A model generated the notes under the pieces. The model ran no database searches. It was not told the DNA's origin and was given only the letters and a program-made list of their open reading frames with translations. Positions 14,072-27,700 of a stretch of DNA of 64,000 nucleotides are shown here, one piece after another. A program made the position numbers and the translations under genes. The stretch is from Chamaea fasciata. Its lineage: Eukaryota; Chordata; Aves; Passeriformes; Sylviidae. Location: the NCBI GenBank assembly GCA_029207755.1, contig JARCOQ010000002.1, positions 8,494,001-8,558,000 on the forward strand, read 5' to 3'. How positions within the stretch are numbered: the stretch's first letter is position 1; each line of letters starts with the position of its first letter.

Positions 14072-17000
14072 CTGCAATATAAGAAATAGTACCAAGTGTT
14101 CATCTTAAAATGCATCCAATTACAATTCAAAGGTGTAACTCTGAGTTCCATCTTTCTCAGAATAAACTTCAGTGAGAGCAGACACAAATACTATTATATC
14201 TGATACTGCACACACATTCAAAATGGCTAAAATGAAATGCCACAATTTTAAGTCTTGAGGAAGATTTTTCATTTAAAAAAATTAACTGAACCAAGTTTAA
14301 ATCCCATAATTCAAGATTCTTTGTTGTCTTTGGATTTACTGAGCACTGGAGATGTTCAAGGATGGTCATTATGGCCTGTCCTACTGAACAGACACCTGCC
14401 AAGGGGGTCTGCAGTGTTTGTAAGCACATTCAAGGTTACTCCTATGAATGGAGTAAAGGTATCACTTCTGAACTGACACACTTCAGCAATGGAGTCATTT
14501 CTAGACTAGAAGGAAGTAACAAGGAAAGTTTGAAAATTACTTTTTTCTTTTTGCCTTGAAACATCTATTTCACATAGTTTAAGGCAACAGACTCAAGCTA
14601 AATAGGAACCGGTCAACACAGAAAACTGAATTACAAGACATTAAAGCAACATGTTAGTCTTCCTTCATGCTAATCTATTTTCATGCCATGGTGTCTTGTA
14701 ATTTAAAAAATCCAACCTCCCCCCAAAAAACCCAGAAAACAAAACAAAACCCAAACTGACATATCATTGAAAGAAGAATAAGCAGCCTTCAGTTTAGGAG
14801 TATTAACTCAGATTTTTATAAAACCTATTGCTACTAAATATGTCAAGGTTAAAAGCATTTCAATAAAAATCTGGGCAGTTGAATTGAAGCAGGACCATCA
14901 CTTTTGCTACCACAGAAATCACAGCAGGGGAGGTAGAGAAATTAAGTCTTGTTCATCAGTATATGTATATGTATTTTCCTAAACATCAGTAATCACAAAT
15001 ATCATCTGCTGTGCACCAAAAGGATAATCTTCCCTAGCAATGTATGGATGTGTTGAGTTTCAGAGAAAGACCAGACTGCTTTCAAAGTTGCTGGTTGCAT
15101 TTGCACAGCTATTCAAACCCAAGAACTGCCAATCTTTAGTTAAAGAACACTGAAAGACAAAAATTGAACAACGCCACACAATGTGACAAAAACAACTATG
15201 CCAGACAAATATTCTGGTACCTACTCATTTTACAGCGGAGAGTAAAACAGAAATGCAATTAATTCAGTATTCTATTTAGATGATAGTATTTATCATGTTT
15301 AAAGTATTTGGACAGTAGCGCCAAATTACACATATTAGCAGAGGGAAAGTATTTACTAAACTATTGCTTAACAGCAGAAGAACTTACATATTAATAAGAT
15401 TTAGATGGTTCCTCCCCCTTGGCGTTACGCTGAAGTTTCAATCAAGAAAAATAATTAAACAAACACTACTAATATCTACTAGGACCAATATCAAACAAAC
15501 AACGCCTTGGCAATTAAGCAATACTCCTTAACAAAATGTCTAAACTATAAACTGTAAGACAGCGTCAAGATTCATCTTGGGGGACTTACTCTAAATTCTT
15601 TCTATCTTCTTCTCCCCCCAAATTTCCCACCATCTCCATGGCTTCTCATGAAACTCTTTCCAGTGGAGTTCCACCTCTTGATTCAGTGCACAAACTTAAC
15701 CATATATGCCAGGTGATGAATATTGAGCAAAATTAAAAGTTAAAATTAAAAGCAAAAAAGTCTTCGGCTCAGTTTTATAAAACTCATCCAGGGGAACCTG
15801 CAGGGAGTTAATCATGTTCACCAAAACCACTGCATTCTTACAATATTAAAAAAGATTCTCATGACCTCTACTAAAACCACATCTTTTCCCTCCTTCAGAG
15901 AAGCAGTGGTTACATCTGTCTACCTATTTAAATATCTCTGCTCTCCACAGACAGATTTGATAATTCCGACAAAGTTGCCTGAACTTTCCCCTTCACCTGC
16001 CAGCAATGCCAGATGCTCCTGTTAATCCCTCCTGCTCCCAGCCACAGTCTGTGACTGCAAGCCCATGGCTCATGATTTAAAAATAAGTGCAAAGCAATAC
16101 CCATCTGCCCCAGATGGTCCTACTTAAACCCAGTGTTTACTAATTACCCCTGGAGAGGAGCTCACTTAGAGAGATTATGACAGAAAACATTGCTTTGTAT
16201 TAATGCCAGAGGCATAAAGAACACAGAACACCCTGAAAACTGAAGATTCCTTTCAAAGAGAGAGTGGCTCATGCTGCTCTCAGATTTACTGCTTGGTTTT
16301 CTGATTTTTCTGCAAAACTTAGCCAAAAATGCCTGAGGGAAGAAAAAAAAAACAAACTCAACTCATCAACAAGTGATTAGTAGACTATTATAAAGATGAA
16401 AAACAAAAAGTCAAAAGAAATATCTCAGTTTGAGAACAGAGACTTCAAACATTCTGCCAACAACTACAAACAGGAAAAGGCTGAGAAGATTACCAGCAGA
16501 AGTTCAAATAATCAGCTAGAATAGGTATTGAGGAAAAAGGACACCATCACAGAATACCCATAAGCCATATACAAAGGCAAAAGCTTCTGTACAAAAAAAG
16601 TTCAAGCCTCAGCTATTGCTTAATCCATCACAGAAGACATCTTTGATAGCCTGATACTTTGTTTTGTCTCATGTCTGTGACTGGATCTTCCAAACCCAAC
16701 CAATTATTTAAACATTACATCCTACCTCAGCAACAGGAGGCACAAGGGAACTTCCTGCCCAAAACTACACCCTCAGCATGCCAAAGAATCATGATCTGAG
16801 CTTTAATGCAGAACAGAATTCAGAGCTATAAAGGTTTGGGTTCTACCATTTGTGACAAAAACTCAATTTAAATGCTTATTTCCATCTAAATGACAATTTG
16901 AGTGACTTCCTGTTCAATCTCCCGATTTTGTTTTTACTTTGACAAGGATATAGCCATACATCTCTGAGGCTCATGCCTGAGCTTGGCGTTTCACACAAGA

Positions 17001-17984
17001 AATTAATACTTCTCACAGAGGAAAGGAGTTGTTCTCGCATATTAACCAAACAACTGACCTCATCCAATAAAAGAACTCTAGCTGTTTTTTCAAAAGTGAA
17101 AAAATCTTTATGAACTAAGGCTGAATACCCAAGTGAAATCAAACCTCTTATAGCAATTGTATTTCCACATATTTTGTGATCAACTAAATTTGCCTAACGA
17201 GAATAGAGAGTTCAGCAAACACTCGGCATCCTTGAAGAAAGTCTATCAGACAAGCAGCAGTTCAGACAAGAGAAAGAGCATTAAAATCCCAGTCTCCCAA
17301 CAAGATACTTGTATTCCACTTGATTAGAATACAAAATCAGAACATAACTGGAGAGATTCTCCAAGGACACGATTCTGTTCTACACAGTGGCCAACTAGGT
17401 CTTCCTCTCCCCACATTAATAATTTTGAAAGCAGATTACGTTAATGATCCTGCTCTTGAGTTGTTGGAAATTGGGCAAACAGCTCAAACACTGACATAAA
17501 AACAAGTGTCATTACTTCCGAGATAGGATGTTTCCCTGTATATTAGTGCCACCTTATATTACAGTCTACTGCTTTCAATCATCTGTACCCACAGAAATAT
17601 AACACTGTTTGACTTTACTCATCAAACTTAGGTATTTGTCAATAAAAATCCTGGAAGGAAGCAGTAAGAAATTCACTATGACATCATGACAGTACCTAGA
17701 ATCCATTTCAGTAAAAATCTGGAAATAAAAAAACCCCAAAACATTCTGATACATAAAGTTTTTAGTCAGCTGTCAGATATCCAAATTATGAAGTACAGTG
17801 CCTTAAGGTACTCTCCTTCCACTCTGAGGGGATTCTGTCCGAGTTTAAATAATTGACAAATATCCTCCCAGAACCAACTATCCTACCCTCCCCTCCACTG
17901 TCCAAGCACAGCAGAAACCTTTCCCACTAGTGCAAGAACAAGGAAGCAGAAACCAAACCAAAGAGACAATCCAGACTGATCAAC

Positions 17985-18004
17985 GTTGATCAGTGTTAGC
18001 TGGG
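17985..18004. repeat. 20-bp perfect palindrome
   Basis: ACTGATCAACGTTGATCAGT equals its own reverse complement over all 20 bases, centred on AACGTT and containing two TGATCA sites. It lies in GBE1 intron 2. Confidence 0.95.
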
Positions 18005-20147
18005 AAGGAGGGAATGGAAGACAAAAGAACAGAAACCACAAATATAACAATGCACTCTAGCAAATGCTTACTACCAGATTAACACATGCATACTTACTCT
18101 CAAACTTTTTAAAACCAGTAGCTCTCTTTTTAAAATGAAGGAATTGTTTAGAGATAACCCACTGAGCCTCTGCATGACCAAGTACAAAAGGTGAATGTTC
18201 CAATTCCCAAATAAATTGCATGAAATTTATCCATTGCACTAATTCCAAATATTCTCAAAACTCACAGCTCAGTGAGTTATTTTGAAATAGTCAATTGTAA
18301 AGCAGCAATAAGTTGCCAGCAGTCATCAGGCTCCCCAGCAATAGAGTACACAAATGAAATATTCAGTGTTATCACTGAGAGCTTTTGAAGGAGCTATAAT
18401 GTCGATAGTGCCTCTACTATTGGAAATTCAGCTGACTAATTGCCTCATACACTTGATTTACTGAGATGCTGAAAGTACTAATTGACAAATCTTAATGTTT
18501 TTGGATGTTCATTTAATACTTCTTAGACAGAGCAAAGCATCATACTAGAACACCAACAGATACAATACTTTTTCTCCCAAATTATAGAGTTTTATAGAAA
18601 CAAAGATAGCTCTGAAAACATTGGGATTTTCTTAAATTCATGTTTTTCATTCTCCAACCCACTTACAGAATTGTGTGCTATTACTAGTTTCTACCTTTTT
18701 TTTCCTCAAATTACACAGTGATATTAAGAATGTTTCTATAAATTGGAGCTATCCCATTCATTAGCAAGTTTCACAGAATAAGGTATAAATACCATAATTT
18801 GGGTCAAAATACCTTCATAACAAAGCCTTTATTGTCTGTTATCAGGCATAAAAGCTATTCACAAAAAAACTCCATGTACAGGACTGAGGCTTCACATGTA
18901 CATAATTACAGAAGTAAATTATTCATGTTTATCTTATGCATAACTCATAAAAAAGACATTATCAACTATCAGCTTTTAATTATAAATTTGGGAAAAAAAA
19001 GTTCAAGGTCTCCGTACACAACCTATACTTGCCATTTTAATTTTTACTAGTTTTTGAGCCTCAAAAAAACGAAGATGAAATAGCAGAGACTAATACTTTG
19101 TGTCTTTACATCAAATATTTAAGATATTTTCAGACAATACCATATTATTAAGGAAAACACTGCTATCTATCTCCAAAAAAAGCCTGAATTTAGAGTTTTT
19201 ATGTCCTATACCACCATATTTCAGTTTAAAACCTAAAGAGCTTCTGTCACCTAAGTTCAATGTTTATTTCTTTGTCGAAGATTGCCAACTTCCCCTGATG
19301 TGGTTACACTATGGGTTTTTTTATAAAAAGTTTTATTAAAAAAATCTTGTTAAAAGCAATCCCAATATCCAATTTAAACCAAATATAATCATGAATTTAG
19401 TCTGAGACTTTAACCTGCTGAAAACTTAAAGAAAGGTTAAAGGGATTCAGTTTTAATTAAACATATCTGTAGCAATTTGACTCTAAATCTCAGGGTTTTG
19501 AAATCCAATTTCTCATGAGAATATCATTCAAGATCATATGAATTGATAGACAATTTTCCATTCCTCCAGTCTTTCCAAGTACACTATTGTCCCCTTTGGG
19601 AATGAATACTTTGCTATGACTGACTGATACATGGGAGAAACATAGTTTTTCCACATTACAATGATTTTTAATTTTTTTTCTTCTCATTGCTATATTTCAT
19701 TAATGTTTTGATACAACCACTCTAGGATATTACTCCTAAATTTCTCCTTCATATGATGTATTACATCAAATATTTAAATGAAGTAGGGCTTAGAAAACTA
19801 TTCCAGTGTTTAGCTGCCCTATTCTGGTACACATATACTCCCTCCTCCCCAACCTAATAAGCCAATTTACAAGTGATAGACTCTTTTCAAAATATTAAAT
19901 CTATTATTAAAAGTCTGTTTTTAATATTGTCATCTCTTAAAATACATATTTTAAAAAATGCATTCTAGTCTTCAGCTCTGTTGAGTAATTTAACCTGCAC
20001 CTATCCCATGAAAACCTAGAGTAATGGGTGGGGTTGCAGCAAGAAGAGGAGGGACAAGGAGGAGAAATTTCTGCATGTTTATCCATATAAAATTGACCCA
20101 TGAAAATAACCTGATCTAGCTGCCTTGCAGTCTGTATTGACACCTGA

Positions 20148-20189
20148 AATCACTATTATCTAGCAGCAGATATAATCACTATTATCTAG
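20148..20189. repeat. Spaced 16-bp direct repeat
   Basis: AATCACTATTATCTAG occurs at 20148-20163 and again at 20174-20189, separated by 10 bases. A small local duplication in GBE1 intron 2. Confidence 0.9.
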
Positions 20190-21574
20190 ACTCATTATTC
20201 AGTGTTGAATTAGAGGACATATCCAATTTCAATATTAAAATGCAAGAACTACACCAACCTATTTATCAATGTCTATTTCAATAAAATGACAAGCAGTATT
20301 TCAAGAAAAGCTATTTTATCATTCACTATGTTAATCATATCAAACAGGATCACAGCTCAAAAAAGTGTTGCACTAACTTTTCTGTTCAACTTGTGCATCA
20401 AAAACAGGATTTTTTTTTCTTTTTTTTTTAATACAAACCTTCCTAAAATAAAGTGATTTTCCTTTCAATAGTTTCCTCAGACATGGGTAAGGAATGGTCA
20501 ACCTTTAGCTTTGTGTTTAAGCAGGAGTAGTCAACTGCTTCACAGGACTTTCTTTTCATATTGCTTCTGTGCAATATAAATACACTGAACACTCCCTCGA
20601 TCAGTATTTTTGCAAAATCAAAGTTGGATAAATAAAACTGCATGCCTCTGAAAGGCAGTTAAACAAACAAAATTATTTCACAGGTATTTCACAGTCCCTG
20701 TTCAGTAAGAATCAGCAATGCAAGACCTAGTACTTTGGCAAACCTAACTGAAGAGAGAGTAGAGGTAAAAGGAAAAACAAAACAAAACCCTAAACAAACC
20801 CTCTCCAAAACCCTAAACAAAAAGGAGAACAAGGAACTGCATTTCAGGATGGAAGAGCAATGATGAATGTCACTTGCACCTAAAATTTTTAGAACATAAT
20901 TTGAGTGTAGCTAGCCTTCAAATAAGAAGCAATTTTTTTGTTTTTGTTTCAATATCAAAGGGAATAGTCTTTCTGGTTCTCAGAGCAAGCAATGCAATTC
21001 CTCCATGTAATGCTTCCACCTTCTCATTCTGCTAACATCTTTCCTTCTTCCGCCCTCACAAAAACAGAATAGCCACTCTTTAAGTAATATTTAGTTTGAT
21101 TTTAGGCTACCATTTTCCAGTAGAGCTTTTGTCTAAACTCTCAGGATGGGTTAGAATTCTCAAGGGCCTTGGTCCTTAGTTGTCTAAGTTGTCACTGTTG
21201 CTTGATCAGTAAAAGAAGATGAAGCAAATTATTTTAGTTATTTTTGCTTCTCTGCATATAGTTTTATAAAAGTGTAGTTATAAAGCTTGAAAAAGAACTT
21301 CAAGAAGTTTAGATACAGCCTCAAGTCACAGTGTGATCCAGTGTGACATGAGTCATTGCCTTTGGGGTATTAAAGAATGCGTAACACTGACCATGTAACA
21401 AAAACACTTCTTCATAAGCTACTCAACACAGAGGAAAATATCAGTCATTTCAGCCATGACATACCTTTTTGTACTATCAGAATTTCATCATTGAGACAAA
21501 ATTTTCTTTAAAAGAAGAGAATATTGATGTAAAGCATGGTGCAGACGAAAAGAAATTTTTCTAAGAATACTTAC

Positions 21575-21744
21575 TGAAGTCACCTGCAAGAAACACTGCT
21601 TCTGCTCCTGGTGCCCACTCTTTGCAGTATATTCCACCATCTGCAAGTTGGTTAACTCCAAAGGTTTTGTAACTTTTCGTAAATTTATCAAGGCCACCTT
21701 CACTTTCCTCAATGTTCTTCAAGTGGTTATAAAACAGAGAATAC
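21575..21744 (-). CDS. GBE1: GBE1 exon 2: start of the CBM48 module
   Basis: 170 bases, completing codon 31, then 56 codons (residues 32-87), then the first base of codon 88. The peptide includes [17 protein letters not shown] and [18 protein letters not shown], matching human GBE1 ([32 protein letters not shown]) almost position for position. The CKEWAPGAE stretch is the opening strand region of the N-terminal carbohydrate-binding module 48 found in branching enzymes. The acceptor is TTGCAAG|GTATTC (AG at 21746-21745). The donor is TTCA|GTAAGT (GT at 21574-21573), a strong consensus. Joining to exon 1 gives AG+G = Arg followed by Tyr, recreating the conserved DFQRRY. No stop or frame break is seen. 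Confidence 0.96.
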
Positions 21745-24700
21745 CTTGCAATGAAAACAGAGAACATTTTTTAGAAAGATTAGCAAGCGTCTCCCTTACA
21801 TCAACAAGTTTTAAACCTAAAAAAAAAACCAACCAAACAATTAAATGAAACACACTAGCATGACATACACTGCTCTCTACTGGAACAGAAAAAAAATCAA
21901 ATACAAACCATTCAATTTTTCCATGGTTGTTACACAGTCTAAAATTGCAATCTTCGTGTTTGTCAGTGTTTTCTCTACTTTACAGGAACATTTTGCACTT
22001 TCAGTCTAAAACTACAACTCCTGATTGGCAGCCAAGAAATCCCAGTATTACTGCACAACAGGAGAACTTCACACTCTGAACAGCCTAGTACTTTTCCTTC
22101 CATCTTATTAATATCAGACACGGGCCCTCCTAGGGAGAGCTGGATAGGCCTGCCACATCTCTCACAGCCAGTTTTAATAGACAGACAATCTCAAGCCATT
22201 GAAAAGTTTGCAGTACAGCACGTCAGCATGGACAAACCCATCTGGTCCTTGCGGACAGGGGCTCATCAGGCAACCGCTTTATAGAGACGATCAGCAAGAC
22301 TTTGCAGTCAGTCCCTGACACAGCAACAGTTGGGAAAAAATTACAGCTTCATCAAAGTAATTATTCGGACCATAGCCTACTTACACCAGTAGGAACTGAA
22401 ATGCCCTAAACCTCTACCATAAAACTTTGGCTGTAACAGCTTAGAGTTTTTTGACATATTTTGTTATGTTTTCTCCAAGTAAGTTTCTGGAATTGATGGT
22501 AATATCAGTGGTACAATATAAACGAGAGAGTCAACTTTGACCCCTAATTTATGAGCTATTTTGTTCAGAAGCACAGCTAAAAGATGCAGCTGAGCATTTA
22601 ATTAATGCTACCTGGACAGGGTTTTTTTTGTTTTTGCTTGTTTTCAGTAAGACACTCCTGAGGTAAATTACAAATGCATTTGTCTTTTCATAAATGGTAA
22701 AGAGTTTTCTGAAGTGTATAAAATCCAGTAAGATCCTCAGCAAAACCAAGCTTGTCTGCCTTATTAGACTTCTTACATTTTGCCACAGGAAACAAAAACA
22801 CTAAACCAGCACTATGGAATAGCACCTTGTTGCTTAAGGAAGAAGAAGCAGCAGTCTGCTTACAGTGCCCAGGACTAAGAACTCCGTGATTTGTTGCAAA
22901 GTTTTGATTTTTTTAATTGGTTCAAAGTAGTAGATTAAAATGTCTAATAACTAGTTATGGTAAACAGCATTACCTCCATATTAATTTAGAGTACTATGAC
23001 TACTTTTAAGGTTAATCTCCCAGAGAGTTTTTATTATTTTATTATTAAGACTGATGATCATCTTTAAAAGGAGAAAGATTTGCAAATGCCTCCAGGATAC
23101 ACTGTAGCAAATACACTCATAATTATTTTTGCCCATCCACCTGCATTATTCCTTTTAAATTTGCTCATGGGTATAAACCTCAGAAGTGCATTACTAACTA
23201 CTACTGCTCTGATAATCAATTTCCTTATGTCCTTGAAGGAAAATACTTTGTCAGATTTCCAACTATAAGTGTATTATACATATATAGACAAACTCAGTTG
23301 ACTGACTTACATTTTAAACAACTTCAATCACAAAGATTTATATAAAACTTAAATACAGAAACACAAAGCAAGTCACAAATAGCCTCAGAATTTCAACATA
23401 TATCATCTGGAAAATTCAAATTACTCTATTTTTGAAGGTTTCTACTGGGGAAAAAAAGAAAACAACCACTATAGCTCTGAAATTTAAGTCATTCTTTACA
23501 ACATTGTATGATCCAAGTGTAGTTATATACATATACATTTTGTGTATGCACACATATATTTAATTGGTTAAGAAAAAAAAGGATATAACAAGAAGTATAT
23601 TTGGAGTGTTATCTGCAAATCCCTATTTCTCTGCCATACATAAACTGTTTCAAAATTGCTGCCTGTCATATGTATTGCTTCCAGCTTGGTCCACTGTGGC
23701 TGAAGCAGGATCTGTTTTACTCTAGGTAGCTGCTGTGACTTCAGAGAAGATCTAACTGAAGCAATGAGCTTGACACACATAAAACAGAAGAAGGAGTTTT
23801 GAAATATGTGATCTAACCAAAATGATTTTTTTCTCCCCACTCTTGACACAAACACCATGTCACAGCTTTAAGAACACAGTTAGTTGGATGCAGTATTTCC
23901 CTCCTTGAGCAGAAAATAAAAGGAGCAGTGAGCTTAATTTTGAAACAAAAGTCAGTCACAAACCCTTGAAAGCTGCACAAGAAGGAAATGAATCCTTTAG
24001 TAGCAGAAAAGAACAGCAGGCCATAAAAAAGGACTGAAATCTCAGTGCAGAAGAGAAAAAGGCTACAATTCACTTCGTACCACCTAGAGGTGCAACACAT
24101 GCCAGTGGCCTACTCCTCTTCCTCAACGTGATCCCTCCCTAGGAATCAAACCCATTCATCTCATTCAAAAGAAAAAAGCATCTGAAAAATTCAGGATTTG
24201 AATGTGGGACGGATGAAAATGGACTTTCAGAAAGCAATTAAGTGTTTCTGTATCTTTGGGGAAAAATCAGCAATAGAGACGTGGTAAACTCCTGATTCTT
24301 GTCATAAAAGCACTAAGAACACCCACAACTTCTATTCTTGTCTTTCAGTAAATTCAGAGTTTAAGCAAATCATGACAAAAAGAGACAGTGGCCTTTAATA
24401 TATGAAATGATCATGAGAATTATTGGAAAAAAAGACTACTCTTTGCTCACTTTGCCAAGAGTGGTGAGCAAGATTACATGTTCAGTAAACTATTTTGTGG
24501 GGTAGAGGGAGGGGAGGCAAGAAAGGGAACATATTAGAGGAATTGTTGAGCAAGGATGTGTAAAATTTTTACGATAACAGCTTTTTATACAGGACAGACA
24601 TGGAACAAGCAACACATCATCAAATATATTGAGTAAGAATGCTCCATCTATTTGTACAGAAGCACACTGCTTTTAATAGACTAAGTTAACTCAGGTATTA

Positions 24701-27700
24701 TTGCCGCATCACATTGCAGAAATAAAGATTTTTGCAACAACTACTGCTCTTTGTAATTGATTTAAAATTATAATCTAGAAATTTATTTTTTCTTTTTAAC
24801 CACCTCCAGGGATTATCTAGTAAGGAATTATAGTTCACTCAAAGCTCACAAAAAAACCTCACCAACTCCTGAAATGGATCAATTACTTTTGCTATGAACT
24901 ATTCCAAAACTCATCTCAGGAGATGCAATACATTTGGACACAGAACAACATTACCTGTCACAGAAGGCCTTGTAAAACAACACAAAGACCTTGTAAAGCA
25001 GCAACTGTAGCCTGTTGCTCCTTTGAAGGAAAGGACTAAATTAAGTACATGCTGATGTCTAGGTTTAGGGGACTTTAACATTTTGTTCTCACAGATATTT
25101 TGCCTTACATTTTTACATTACTAAGGCTTGTTAAACACTGGGTTTTTTGTTTGGTTTTTTTAATCTTCCAAAGTGACATCCCAGGATTACACATAGAAAA
25201 TGATACAAAATATATATATTTTTTGTTGTTGCTCAACCAATTCTTAGTATTTATATTGTTCACTAATAGCATACAAATCTTAAAACCAGAGATAAACACT
25301 TGAGTAAGACTACATTCCGTGATATCCTCTTCAACACTGAAAGTTATGTCATGTTCAGCTACGCATGACATATACACTTGTATGACATATGACAGACTCT
25401 GAATGCATTTCAGAAGTGAAAATCTCAACATTCTGGACATGGGAAGAGTCAACCTCAGCTGAGAGCTGTAAGTCACAACAAAAGACTAACCTCTGCCTTC
25501 CTACTTGTCAAGTCCTCAGAGACTGCAAAGTCTCTTAAGATTTTGCAATTTCCCGGCATTAACGTTGACACTGATGAGGATTACAAGGTAAAAACTGTGC
25601 CCAACTATGACTTGAAAAGTACAACCGTCACCTTTGGGACAAAAAAAACCTAAACTGAGACACAAGAGGATCCACAGAACTTCTGAACATAGCACCCGAA
25701 GGGACTGAAAGAAGTTGCATGTGAAGTCCTTTACTACAGGTACAGCAACGCACATCTCAGAAGCGCAGGCAGCAGAAGGGAGGCTGCTTATGGTGTACTC
25801 CTGGCTCCTGGGGATTTTATGAAAAAGCAAGGGTTTTAAGTCCCATATTCATTCATCTAGCCTCTGTTAATAGATCAATGCCTCTTAAAACTGAAATACT
25901 GAAACTGTTGTCTTCAGACTTACTGAAAGGATTTCAGTCTTAGCATTAGCCCAAGAACAACAAAGTACTACTCTATTACCAAATGCTTTTACACCAACAT
26001 TTTTGGCCTCCCTATCATTATTTCAGTGTGAGACACTGGTAATCGTAAACATCACCTGAAACACAGTCACCGCAGTCTTTTCCTATTGTTACATTCATAA
26101 TTTGTAACACAGCATTGCTTTAAATCCCATGCTTTATATGCAGCTTTGTTTAAAGCCTTAAATAGAAGTGTAGGAATTGGCTGACTTTCCATAGAAGCAG
26201 GATTAAAACATCAAACATGAATTACTATAATGGCTATCCAGTAAACAAGTATCCTGCCAATAAGATAACCTTCCAAGTGAACAGGAGAAGACAATACTAC
26301 ATCAGCAACCACTTCAAGAATTGACACATCAGGTGAGCACTTATTCCTCACACTTCTATCACTGAAACACCCTCAGATATTTTGTGTTATGGATTCCTAC
26401 ACAAGTAAAACTTACACAGTAGAAGTAAAGAGTTGTCAGTTTAATGCAAAACTATACAGCCTAATGCCAAAAAAAGAAAGTGTTCTATTTATTTTGTAAC
26501 TTTGTTATACAAACACCCCAGGTTCTGCAGTTCCTATAACCACTGAGTTCAAATACTGAACCCATTAAAAAGGTCTCAGGTTCATGTTAAAATCATCAGC
26601 CTCATTATGGAGCATAAGAAAAATAAAGCTAAGCTTCTACTTCCTTCCCAAAGTCGACTGCTCGATTGAAATAAGAGTTTTGGCAGCTTATTGAAGAGTC
26701 TGATGGTAAGTCAAAGCACTGAGTTAGAGCTCCACATAAAGCTTTCACATCTTTATTCTTCCAAGCAGAAGAGGTACTAACTCCTTCCTGGCCACTTCAT
26801 AAAACAACAAAGAGATATTGTAGTATTTTAAACTTTTAAATTTAATCAGATTAGCTTTAGTTCCTTAGGCATCACGGGAATATAAACAGAAACTAATATA
26901 ACCAAAAAGGCCTTGGCAGCATACAAGATACTTTCATTTAAAGAGACTGGTGCTGAATGCCAAGATGGCTGCAAAACTTCAAGACATTTCTATGCCCATT
27001 CTCATACTTTTTTTTTTTTACAAAGTTGTTATTGCAGTTTATAAAACAGTCAGTCAGGTTTTTGTAAGCGACAACAATGAAATTAATGATTTTAGCTCCT
27101 CTTCTGCTTATGATGCTGGTTTTAGTAGCTATTCATCTCTTAGAATTTTGCCTACATCAGCTTTTTTGTCATAGTCTATTTCCACAGTATTGGCCCAGTA
27201 TTAATGATAATTTATTCAAAAGACTAAAGCAAGTAGGAGAGACTTTGATAACAGTATCTGGTATCCATATGGAAAGCCCAATTCTGCAGATACCAAAGGG
27301 AACAGGAAATGAAAGAAAATACCCAGTAAGGTGCTCTCAGTAACCAAATTCTCCATTTTCCAGCAAGTACAAACATTTAAATTAATGTCAGTGTCATGGA
27401 CCACAGTCCATAGCTTTATGGGGTTGTTCACAAATTACCTCTTTCTAATACTGCTGTAATCACTTTGAAGATGCAGTTACAAAGACTTTGACTGACACCA
27501 AAGCCAGTGCAGAGTCCCTGCTCAGATTAGTGAGGCCCCAGTTCTCATCTTCCCCTTTACTCTGTGGCCAGTTATTCCCTCAATCTCTCATCATTCAACT
27601 GGTTAGAAAGCAAAGGATTGAAAGAAGATCGAAGTAGGAGAGATTAAGCTCTTCCAAAAGCAAATTCCTTTCTGCAGCTTCTTCAATTTCATTTGTCCCT

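Larger units (their letters stand above)
14072..21574 (-). other. GBE1 intron 2
   Basis: About 7.5 kb between exon 2 and exon 3 with consensus ends (GTAAGT at the 5' end, TTGCAG at the 3' end). The sequence is AT-rich without a recognised transposon. It contains a 20-bp perfect palindrome at 17985-18004 and a spaced direct repeat at 20148-20189. I see no gene in it. Confidence 0.92.

Noticed and set aside
20785..20825. Two CCCTAAAC-containing blocks resembling plant-type telomere repeats
   Set aside because: Only two imperfect copies in an A/C-rich patch. The vertebrate telomere repeat is TTAGGG, so this is low-complexity coincidence.
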